Shown here piece after piece: positions 1-8,900 of a DNA stretch of 63,980 nt. The notes below the pieces were generated by a model. That model was not told the DNA's origin, did no database searches, and saw nothing but the letters and a program-made list of their open reading frames with translations. A program made the translations under genes and the position numbers. Location of the stretch: contig NZ_JMKP01000016.1 in assembly GCF_000685805.1 (NCBI RefSeq), positions 1 to 63,980 of the forward strand, written 5' to 3'. The number at the start of each line of letters is the position of its first letter. Position 1 is the first letter of the stretch. The stretch comes from Psychrobacter phenylpyruvicus DSM 7000 = NBRC 102152. GTDB lineage: Bacteria; Pseudomonadota; Gammaproteobacteria; Pseudomonadales; Moraxellaceae.

Positions 1-288
1 CAGCACTTTGCATCAAAGGGTATTGATTTGCAAACACCGCTAAGACGCAATATGACAGATAATAGACCTAAGTCTGATGTTAATCGATTGATGCGTTATC
101 GACGTAATATTGAGACTGTTATTGGTCAATTGTCTGACTGCTTTAATATACAGAAAGTACGTGCTAGAGATTTATGGCATTTGTCTCATCGTTTAACGCG
201 TAAGATTCTGGCGCATAATTTCTGTTTTCTTTTAAAAAAAAAACTTGGTAACCCGCCTCTTCAGTTTGAATTGCTAATAAAGTGTTGA
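1..288 (+). CDS. IS982-family transposase, C-terminal fragment (5' truncated by window edge)
   Basis: The reading frame is open from base 1 and ends with TGA at 286-288. The visible 95 residues include the conserved tail of IS982-type DDE transposases, with NIETVIGQLSDCFNIQKVRA followed by RDLWHLSHRLTRKILAHNF. The beginning and most of the catalytic domain lie upstream of the window. The visible 3' end shows no frameshift, so the gene could be intact outside the window. A TTG at 28 is in frame but is not a plausible true start. The inverted copy at 63821-63980 encodes nearly the same tail. Confidence 0.85.
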   Translation, partial: QHFASKGIDLQTPLRRNMTDNRPKSDVNRLMRYRRNIETVIGQLSDCFNIQKVRARDLWHLSHRLTRKILAHNFCFLLKKKLGNPPLQFELLIKC

Positions 289-298
289 GAGTGGGGTA
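1..298 (+). mobile_element. IS982-family insertion sequence, 3' end only
   Basis: The first ~298 bases are the end of an insertion sequence whose 5' part lies outside the window. The segment shared with the inverted copy at the right edge stops just after GAGAGTGGGGTAA, where the flanks diverge (CTGGG here, ATATT in the other copy), so the IS end is placed at about 297-299. Only one end is visible, so no target-site duplication can be checked. Confidence 0.85.
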
Positions 299-329
299 AC
301 TGGGAATATTTTTTAGTGAGGTATTAATT

Positions 330-518
330 ATGAACTGGCAACTACTTAGTATGATATGGGGTATGGCAGCGACTGTTCTGATTGGGGTATTCATGATTGC
401 TGCTTTGGTGATTGGCTTTGATGATATTCCTCATATTATTAGTGCTGCTGTAGCAGGAGCGGTGATAGCTATTCCGATTTCGGTGGTGGTGACTAAGAAA
501 GTCAATCGTATTAGCTAA
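330..518 (+). CDS. small two-helix membrane protein of unknown function
   Basis: This 62-residue protein is almost entirely hydrophobic. It has one membrane segment at about residues 7-28 and a second at about 36-54, joined by a short polar turn (FDDIP) and ending in a basic tail (KKVNR), which suggests an inner-membrane hairpin with a cytoplasmic C-terminus. A purine-rich GTGAGG lies about 9 bases before the ATG. Similar ~60-residue proteins in other proteobacteria are sometimes mislabelled CTP synthetase; nothing here supports that enzyme. It stands alone 40 bp after the IS end and converges on the MFS gene. Function unknown. Confidence 0.6.
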   Translation: MNWQLLSMIWGMAATVLIGVFMIAALVIGFDDIPHIISAAVAGAVIAIPISVVVTKKVNRIS

Positions 519-662
519 TTTGAAGATTTCATATCTTTATTCATTAATCTTTATTCATTAATGGGCAAGTTATGAATGGGATATTCCATGAGCTTAGCTT
601 GTCGGTAAAACTGTCAGTCTAAGGGTTTTATAATTAAACAAAAATAAAGCAATCCCTAAAAT

Positions 663-691
663 AAAAAGCCAACTTTAGAAGTTGGCTTTTT
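663..691. terminator. bidirectional Rho-independent terminator
   Basis: An 11-bp perfect stem (AAAAAGCCAAC, 7-nt loop, GTTGGCTTTTT) is followed by a T-run on the plus strand and flanked by an A-run that serves the minus strand. It lies between the converging small membrane protein gene and the MFS gene. Confidence 0.9.
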
Positions 692-712
692 ATTTTTTTT
701 CAATCTAAGACG

Positions 713-2035
713 TTACATAATCATCGCATCTTGCTGAATCTGCATGGTGTCTTTATATCGTTTTAGTTTAAAATATAAAAATACACCAAACACTATATTA
801 AGCAAGCCCGTTACCATGAATAGCTGAGGTAGGGAGAGCTTTAGTAAGTTTAGGATGACAATGGCGAAAATGGCTGAGGCCACCATAAAGATGGCATTAA
901 AAATATTGTTAGCGCCAATTACGCGTGCTCTATGACTAATAGGCGAGTAAGCCTGCATAGCGGCATACAGAGGTACAATATAAAGTCCTCCACTAAATCC
1001 GAGGAAGAAAAGATCAGCGAAAACGCGCCAGCTGCCACTTACCTGAGACAACTCACTAATGCCTAGTAATGAGCTTGAATTAATGTTTAGAGCAGAAAGT
1101 GAAAAGTATAAGTCAATAGCAAACAGACTTAACCCAGCAATACCAAAAGGCAACAGTTTAAAGCTGACTTGATTTTTGGTTAAGGTTTTACACAGTAAAG
1201 AGCCTGCTGAGACGCCGACGGAGAATAGGGTTAATAAAAAGATAACAACCGATTCGTTGCCATTTAATATAACTTTACTAAACTCAGGCGTTTGAGTAAT
1301 AAAAGTAGCGCCATAGAACCAAAACCAACTGTTACCAAGAACGATAAAGAATAATAGAGGCAAGGAGTATAGATACTTAATGGTGTCCATACTGGTGCTA
1401 AAGATATTCCAGTTGATTTTGATATCCGGCTCAACGGCTGGCATGTTGGGAATGAACTTACTAGAGAGTAGGCCTAACCCTGCAATGAGAAGTGCCATGG
1501 CACTGACCCAATACAAGTGATTGTCCATCTGGGTGAACATGCCTGCTATTATCATCCCCATTAAGATTGATAAAGAGGTGCCAGTTTGAAAAAGCGCATT
1601 GGCACCGACTAATTCATTTTTATGCATTGCCTGGGGTAGATAGGCGTATTTGATAGGACCAAAAAAAGTGGACTGAGCGCCCAATAAGAATAAGGCCACA
1701 AATAACAACCAGTATATTTCAAATATAAGACCAAATGCGGCAAATACCATGATGACGATTTCTAACACTTTGATATATAGTGTCAGCCTAGATTTTTCAT
1801 ATTTATCAGCCAATTGACCTGCTAAGGCTGAAAATAGGAAAAAAGGTAAAATAAATAACATGGCTGCTAAGTTATTCAGTAAACTAACTGATGCCCCTAT
1901 TTTTGCAGCAGCACTATAGGTCAATAACAGTAATAAAGCTTGTTTAAAAAAGTTGTCGTTAAAAGCACCCAAGAATTGAGTGAAGAACATTGGGGTAAAA
2001 CGACGACTACGGAATAGTGTAAATTGTGATGCCAT
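713..2035 (-). CDS. MFS transporter, LplT-like
   Basis: A 440-residue inner-membrane carrier with about 12 hydrophobic segments. The N-terminus has FTQFLGAFNDNFFKQAL, a signature shared by the lysophospholipid transporter LplT and the transporter half of Aas-type fusions, and ADKYEKSR matches the conserved MFS loop between helices 2 and 3. Many relatives flip lysophospholipids across the inner membrane and are fused to or paired with an acyltransferase; no acyltransferase is next to this gene, so the substrate is an inference. An AGGAAG ribosome-binding site lies about 8 bases before the ATG. It is divergent from tamA. Confidence 0.8.
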   Translation of the reverse strand: MASQFTLFRSRRFTPMFFTQFLGAFNDNFFKQALLLLLTYSAAAKIGASVSLLNNLAAMLFILPFFLFSALAGQLADKYEKSRLTLYIKVLEIVIMVFAAFGLIFEIYWLLFVALFLLGAQSTFFGPIKYAYLPQAMHKNELVGANALFQTGTSLSILMGMIIAGMFTQMDNHLYWVSAMALLIAGLGLLSSKFIPNMPAVEPDIKINWNIFSTSMDTIKYLYSLPLLFFIVLGNSWFWFYGATFITQTPEFSKVILNGNESVVIFLLTLFSVGVSAGSLLCKTLTKNQVSFKLLPFGIAGLSLFAIDLYFSLSALNINSSSLLGISELSQVSGSWRVFADLFFLGFSGGLYIVPLYAAMQAYSPISHRARVIGANNIFNAIFMVASAIFAIVILNLLKLSLPQLFMVTGLLNIVFGVFLYFKLKRYKDTMQIQQDAMIM

Positions 2036-2100
2036 AAATCGGCTTCCTAATATAATGTTAATGCCATTTGATTATTATGGTTTTTTACAGCTGGATTAAA

Positions 2101-2137
2101 CATAGCCAAGTTTGATTTGACGCCAAGCTTGGCTATG
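2101..2137. repeat. inverted repeat between divergent genes
   Basis: Perfect 10-bp arms (CATAGCCAAG and CTTGGCTATG) enclose a 17-nt loop; the inner part GCCAAGCTTGGC is itself palindromic. It lies between the divergent MFS and tamA genes and has a T-run on its right. It could be an operator or an RNA hairpin in the tamA leader; the sequence does not decide. Confidence 0.6.
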
Positions 2138-2301
2138 CATTTTTTAAGTAAGCATTCTAAAATATGCTTAGATACTAAGTATAATAGCCACAATTTATCA
2201 CAACTAAATTAAATTTGTTCTTTGGCTGGTTAAAATCGCATTTGCAGAGACACAATTAAAACGTTAGTCTTTCGCTAATAGAACTACTATAGCAAGTTGA
2301 T

Positions 2302-5300
2302 ATGGATAAGAGAGCAGCAATGCCGAATTTAGACGCTACCTTGTTGTTGGCTAAGCAGTCAACTGACACTCAGTTATCTTCTTATGGTCATTTCGTTGAC
2401 AGTCGCTGCGGTGGTCGAAAGTTACCTTTCCGCTATTCTAAACTTGCATGTGGGTTGTCAGTATGTTTGATGGCTCAAGCTATTATGGCTACAGCAGCCC
2501 ATGCTATTGAGCCTACTAAGCCTGAAGGGTTGACCAATGACAACCAGCCGTATAACCCCAACTTAGGTAAAGCACAAATTCAGTCGCAAGAAGAGTTAGA
2601 AGAAGCACTTATTGCGCTTAAATTAAAAAGAGCAGTCGAGCAGGGGATGATTGATCCCAGTGTGCTTGAAGACTACCAACGCGAAACGTTAAATTCTCCT
2701 GTACCCCGGCCTGAAACGCAGAGTCAGGTTGACAGGGTAGTTAATAGTCAAACTCCTGCGCCTCAAAAAGAGATTGAGAGTAGTGAAGCTATCTTTAAGA
2801 GAGTCTTCTCTGATAGTAGCTTGCAAACAAATAACAATGCCGGTAACAGTTTGGCTAATGCACCAGTTATGCAGTCTCCGCAGCAGATTGAACAAGCCTT
2901 ATCGCAAATTACCCCTCAAGTTTCTCGCGATTTTAATAAACCAGTGGCTCGCTTAGATGCCACTGAGCCTCCTTTAGGCTTTGACTCTGAGTTAGATGCT
3001 TCAGCGCAGATTAATCCTTCTAACAAAAAAACTTTGGGCATAACCGATGAGGGGGCTACGGAGGAGCAGTTAGAGGGAACCAAGCCGGTATATGAGGCAA
3101 AAGACGTTACGGTAAATCCTGATAGCAAACAGGCGAAGGCTGCGGAAAATGCTGCGCATCAAGCGGTTAAAAACACGGCTATCGGTAAAGTTGATAACCA
3201 AGTTAAAAACTCTAATGCAGAAAGCGCCGATGAAATGGTGGCTGAGGTACAACAAAACGGTGCTGCAGAGGCCGGTATTAACCCCGAGGACTATTTGCCA
3301 GAGTATCAACACGATCCTAATCAGGATTTAACGGCTACCGTCTTTGAGGAACAGTATCAAGACGATGATGACTCTAGAGCCAAGCCTGGATTCTTTAAAG
3401 GTCTATATAACCGTTTCTTTAATGATGGTTATGCTGCATTGCCAAAAATTAAGGCCAAAATTTATTTACAGCAATCACCTACCTCAGAAGGGGATGTGCC
3501 ACGGTTAATTAGAGTTAGTAATGGGACCCAACCTGCCACGAACATTAAAGCGGCGATGGAGAACATTACTGTCGAATCCATCTCCGACTTCACAGCGGTT
3601 ACCCCGAAGCTGCATCAAGAAGCTTTAAATGCAGCTCAAGCCGTGGGTTATTATGACATTGAGCTAAGCTTTAAGCGGGTTAATTCTGATGAGGTGGCAG
3701 TGATTATCGAACATCTAGGTGATCCTGTAAGAATAAATACGTCCCCCATTATTGATATACGGGGCGGAGGCGAAGATCTGGCAGAGTTTAAAGCGATTCA
3801 AGAAGACTCACCGCTTAAAGAAGGTGAGATTTTTAACCACGGCGAGTATAAACAAACGAAACAAAGAATTGAAACCACAAAAGATCAATTTGGTTTCTTT
3901 GATGGACAGTGGCTGAATAAATCGGTAGATATTATCTTACCCGATAACACTGCAGATGTGGATTTGGTATACGATACTGGGGAGCGTTATCATTTTGATA
4001 AAGTAGTATTTTTCACCATTGATAAAGAGACCGGTCAGCTCACCACAGATCCTGACAAACTGCCTGTTAAAGCAGAGCTGTTACATCAATTACACAGGTT
4101 TGAGGTCGGTGATGACTTCTATGCCCCTGATGTTACAAGATTTACCAACGATCTATCTGCCACCCGCTACTTCAATTCAGTAAACGTTGAAACCATTAGA
4201 CCCAATTCCAGTGGGGCTACCTTAGGTTTTGAAAACGATGGTGACGAAGATCTCCTAACAAACGGTGATGAAGCTCAACTAAATACCCAAGCCAATGGAC
4301 AGGGTTCAGGCCCCATACAGTATGATGAAAATGGTGAACCTTTAGATACTCAGGCCATGAATAACCCTAACTGGGAAGATGAGTTTGCCCCCATTGAATA
4401 TAAAGTGGATCAAGAGACCTCAGCCAAGCTTGAGAATATCACTGCAAAAGCAGAGCGATTATCTAGATTGCCAGATGATAGGGTGTTAGATGAAACTGAA
4501 GAGAAGGCAAAAAGCTTGTTGGGTAAAATATCCAATGCCGTTAGTGATGTAGTGAAGCAAGTTTTCCCAGATGAAAAAGACCCTTATGCCGATACCAGTG
4601 CTCTGCCTGATGATCTGAGTAAGACGGTGTTGGCAAATCGTAAAACCCCACAAGATGTGGCACAAAGCAAGTCAGTACCTCTTTATGTCTTCGTTACCGC
4701 TGATAAGCCTAGAGATGTGGATTTGGGTATTGGTTATGGTACCGATACCGGTGTACGAGCTGTGGCTCGTATGGAGCATAACTTGATTAATCGTGATGGT
4801 TATCAAGCGGGTATTAGTGTGGGGGCCTCGAAGATTAACAAGTCAGTGAACCTGCACGCCAGCCGTCCTTGGAAACACCCTTTGGATGACACTCTTAATG
4901 CCAACATTAGTTATGAGCAAGAAACCATTAACCAAGGTGAGGGTAACTTAGATTTAGAAACCAATACCATTAAAGGCGGTTTGACACGCAATATTCGTAA
5001 TGAAGAGGGCTGGAATAGAACTTATTCTGTACGCTATCGCCAAGACGAGTTAGAAAGTGGTGTTACTGGACCTGATCGCGAAAACTTACCGGTTCCTTTT
5101 AACCGAGAAGGGGCACAGTTCAATCAAGAAGCTTTCTTACTAGGTTATCAGATAGACAAGACGGTGACCGACAATGCCACTAACCCGACCAAAGGTTGGC
5201 GTCAATACTACTCAATTGAAGCTGGCTCTGACAGCGTACTATCTGATACAGATATGGCCATTGCTAGAGCAGGCGTGAGTGGGGTATATAGCTTTGGTGA

Positions 5301-5715
5301 ACAAAATAAACACCAAGTGGTAGCCAGTCTAGATGGCGGATATATTTGGGCCCATGACTTTGAAGATGTGCCTTATAAGCTGCGCTTCTTCGCTGGTGGC
5401 GATCGTAGTATTCGCGGTTATGATTACAATAGTTTGTCTGCCACCGAAAAAGGATACTTGGTAGGGGGTCAGGTGTTGGCCGTCGGTAGTACTGAGTACA
5501 ACTATGAGTTTAAGCCTGGCTTAAGAGGGGCGGTGTTTGCCGATGTGGGTAACGCCTATGATACTAACTTTGAAGCTGATACCAAGCTAGGTTTGGGCTT
5601 TGGGGTACGTTGGGCCTCACCGGTAGGCATGGTCCGAGTTGACTTGGCAGCAGGGGTTCTAGAAGACAGTATCCCAGTGCGCCTGCATTTCTTCATTGGG
5701 TCGCCCCTCCAGTAA
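2302..5715 (+). CDS. tamA: TamA, Omp85-family outer-membrane translocation protein, unusually long
   Basis: An outer-membrane barrel protein that works with TamB in moving or inserting envelope components. The 1137 residues contain a signal peptide at about 45-68 (ending TAAHA), a hydrophilic, probably disordered stretch to about 360, three POTRA-like domains at about 370-640, a ~158-residue acidic insert at about 634-791, and a C-terminal barrel from about 795. The barrel has the conserved loop motif RSIRGYDY and the family phrase LGIGYGTDTG at its entry. E. coli TamA is about half this length. ATG 2302 lacks a clear ribosome-binding site; the in-frame ATG at 2320, behind AAGAGAG, is an alternative. 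tamB follows 283 bp downstream. Confidence 0.9.
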   Translation: MDKRAAMPNLDATLLLAKQSTDTQLSSYGHFVDSRCGGRKLPFRYSKLACGLSVCLMAQAIMATAAHAIEPTKPEGLTNDNQPYNPNLGKAQIQSQEELEEALIALKLKRAVEQGMIDPSVLEDYQRETLNSPVPRPETQSQVDRVVNSQTPAPQKEIESSEAIFKRVFSDSSLQTNNNAGNSLANAPVMQSPQQIEQALSQITPQVSRDFNKPVARLDATEPPLGFDSELDASAQINPSNKKTLGITDEGATEEQLEGTKPVYEAKDVTVNPDSKQAKAAENAAHQAVKNTAIGKVDNQVKNSNAESADEMVAEVQQNGAAEAGINPEDYLPEYQHDPNQDLTATVFEEQYQDDDDSRAKPGFFKGLYNRFFNDGYAALPKIKAKIYLQQSPTSEGDVPRLIRVSNGTQPATNIKAAMENITVESISDFTAVTPKLHQEALNAAQAVGYYDIELSFKRVNSDEVAVIIEHLGDPVRINTSPIIDIRGGGEDLAEFKAIQEDSPLKEGEIFNHGEYKQTKQRIETTKDQFGFFDGQWLNKSVDIILPDNTADVDLVYDTGERYHFDKVVFFTIDKETGQLTTDPDKLPVKAELLHQLHRFEVGDDFYAPDVTRFTNDLSATRYFNSVNVETIRPNSSGATLGFENDGDEDLLTNGDEAQLNTQANGQGSGPIQYDENGEPLDTQAMNNPNWEDEFAPIEYKVDQETSAKLENITAKAERLSRLPDDRVLDETEEKAKSLLGKISNAVSDVVKQVFPDEKDPYADTSALPDDLSKTVLANRKTPQDVAQSKSVPLYVFVTADKPRDVDLGIGYGTDTGVRAVARMEHNLINRDGYQAGISVGASKINKSVNLHASRPWKHPLDDTLNANISYEQETINQGEGNLDLETNTIKGGLTRNIRNEEGWNRTYSVRYRQDELESGVTGPDRENLPVPFNREGAQFNQEAFLLGYQIDKTVTDNATNPTKGWRQYYSIEAGSDSVLSDTDMAIARAGVSGVYSFGEQNKHQVVASLDGGYIWAHDFEDVPYKLRFFAGGDRSIRGYDYNSLSATEKGYLVGGQVLAVGSTEYNYEFKPGLRGAVFADVGNAYDTNFEADTKLGLGFGVRWASPVGMVRVDLAAGVLEDSIPVRLHFFIGSPLQ

Positions 5716-5998
5716 TAGCATGATTGCGATGAAGATTAAGATAAAGAGTGAGATAAATGATTGAGGGAAATAAAGCGGCTTATGCTGTTGCCGTTATATT
5801 CAATATCATTTACTATGACTCGACTTTGATTCTCTTGTGAAAACAGGCCATTCTAATCCTAAATACGAGAGGTTGTTGTTAAGTTTAATAGAGGTTAATT
5901 GCTGATAAATTAAACAGTTTTAACTATTAGCGATTAACCCTGAGCTAACTATTAACCTTTGTTTCAACTTCCCTTATTGATAACAAGCTACTTAACCC

Positions 5999-8900
5999 AT
6001 GACCACTTCGCAAACCCCTGAGCCTAATCCAAAAAAAGACCCTACTCAGCATGATGCTGAGCGGGTTAAGCACCATTATCCTTTGTCATTTCTGATAAAG
6101 CTTCTGGCGTTACTGTTGATTTTGTTTTTAATCATATGTATTACTTTTTACATAATGGCAGGTACGGAGAGGGGTACTAAGTTCATACTCGAAAGAATTA
6201 TTTCAGAAACTGGGGTTAAATTACAGTACTCAGAAGGTAATCTGCGTGACGGGCTTAAGGTGAAAGACATCACCATGAGTGCTTCAGAAGATGTAGATGT
6301 GCACTTCGTGAATACTTATGTCAAGATTGGCTGGCGTGCCTTATTTGCCAGAGAAGTGCATTTGCGCGATGCTGATATCGAAACCATTGTTATTGAAAAC
6401 CGTTTACCGCCCTCAGGCGATCCGTTTCAATATAAAGAGTATGAATTGCCGGTTAACTTGCGCTTTGATAAAGCTCGTATTAACCGAATTATCTATAATC
6501 AAGCTGGTAGAGAACCTGTTGAAGTAACCGATATCAAAGCTGATGATTTGTACTGGGTAGGTACCCAAATTAAGTTAGGCCGAGGCAATCTACAATATAG
6601 CGATCTCGTAAAGATTGAGAATTTAAAAGGGATTGTGACTTTAGAAGGCAACTATCCGCTAGATTTATCTGGGTTAGTCACAGTTAAAAGCTTAGATAAA
6701 GTTTATATTGATCCTATTGAGGTTGAGGCTGTAGGTAGTGTCAAACGTACTTACGGTAAGCTGCGTAGTAAATATAATAATAGCAATGTCAGAGGGGTAT
6801 TTACCGTTCAGGGCTTAGATGATAATGCTCCTTTTGAAGCCAAATTAAACTGGGATGAAATTGACCTGCCATATGCTGAAGGTCAAGACATACGCCTACA
6901 AAATGGGTTGGCGACTGCGTCAGGTGTACTCTCAGATATTGAGCTTCGCATCAATAGTAGACTATTAGCCAATGACATTCCTAGCGGTTATTACCAAGGC
7001 CGAGCCAATATCATTGATACCAGCAAAATGTTGGTACACCGCTTAACTGCTAAAACTCCAGAGGGCAATCTGTTGGCAGTTGGGGTGCTTGATTGGGAAG
7101 ATAGCTTCACTACCAAGGCCATGCTTTATAGTAGGGACTATAAAGTACGTAGCTTATTGCCAGAAAGCGCCGCGCCTTATGCTCCAGAATATCTAAATGG
7201 CGAACTGGCAGTGGTCTATGATCTAAAAAATAAAGATGGCTTGATGCAGATTAATGCTAAGCTAAACCAAAGGGACGGCGAGCAGATTAAGGCTAAGGCT
7301 GTGAGAGGGGTTAAGCCCGACAACCCTAGATTCAATGCCCCGTGGTATGTTGATGCCAGCTGGCAAAATCTGCGCCGTAAAGATGTGCCTAATGTTGGCG
7401 ATATAGATAGCCCAAGCGGTGTGGCCAATGTCATGTTACGTGATGATCGATTATGGGTTACCGCGGATGCTGAGATTATCAAATTAAATGTTGCTCCTGC
7501 TGGTGATTATAAAGTTAAGCTCAATAAGCGCAACAATAAGATTACGCTGCAAAACCTAAACTATGATGGGGTAATGGGCAATCTTGCCGGTAACGGTAAT
7601 ATTTTATTGGCCACCAATAAATCACCATTGACTTGGGATATAGACGCTAAGACTAAAGGGCTAAACCCTCAAGCCTTTAGTGACACCATTCCTGTGACTA
7701 AATTGGTGGGGGATATTAGTGCTTCAGGGAAGATGATAGATATTACCCGTCGCATTAATGGTAAGGTGGTTAAGGGGCAGCGTCATGCCTTTACTATCAA
7801 GTCTTCAGATTTATCGTCAACTTTAACTGCCCAAGTCACTGCTACAGACCCAAAAACTGGAAAGAGTACTTCTGAAAATCGCCGCGTCGATGTTATTGGC
7901 TATGGGGATGGTGTGGTTGATGTCTTAAATGGAACATTACAAAACTTCGATGCTAGATTTAATGGCAAGCTTGCCACTCAAGGAGTGCCCAAAGGTAATT
8001 TTATTGTTGATGCCAATGGGACTACTGAAAATATCAATATCAAAAACTTCAGTCATAAAGGAGAGGCAGGCGACATCACGGCCTCAGGTAACGTAAATTT
8101 ACGTGACGGTATTGGGTGGAATGTCAAAGCCAATACCAATAAATTTAATGTTGGCTTCTTTGCGCCCCAGACAGAAGGTATTATTAGCGGAAATCTACAA
8201 ACTTCTGGCAAATGGCGTAATAATCAAACCAAGCTTGGGGATCTACGTGACTTCAATGTGAAGTTCAATGGCTCAATTGACACTCCACAATTACCCCGTG
8301 GCAAGCTGACGGTTGATGCTGGAGGTAATGCTCAAGCCATTATCATCCGTAATTTAAGTCACGTTGGTGAGGCAGGTAGTCTAATCGCCAAAGGTAAGCT
8401 GGATGTTAGCAATGGCGTAGCTTGGAATGTCAATGCTGTCATGGATGATTTTAATCTGGGCTATTTTGTCAAAGATGTCCCAAGTAATATTACAGGCCGC
8501 GTGTCGAGTACAGGGCGATGGAAAGATTCAGTACAGCGTATTAGTATTGATCAAATGGCGCTACGAGGCGAGATTGATGGTGAGCCACTATTGGCTCAAG
8601 GCAGTCTAGACGCTACTTTGCATCTGCCCAAAGATATGAATCAGTATTTCGAAAGATTAAAAGCGACAGATGCCAGTGGCCAAGTTCAACAAGTTAAGAG
8701 TGTGGTTGAAACCTTAAACGCCAATAACTTGATGATGCAGTGGGGCGACAACCAAGTTGTGGCCAATGGTAATACAGAGCTTTTAGAAGCCAAAGTGAAT
8801 ATTCGTAATCTCAGCCAGATTAGTAAAGACTTCTCAGGCTCTGTCTTAGGCGGCTTTACTTTAATGCAGAATAAAGGCCAAGCCTTACCGACCATTTATG

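Noticed and set aside
5758..5841. 27-codon ORF (MIEGNKAAYAVAV...) with a GAGTGAG site between tamA and tamB
   Set aside because: Too short to support without conservation data, no recognisable family, and A+T-rich intergenic DNA makes such ORFs common.
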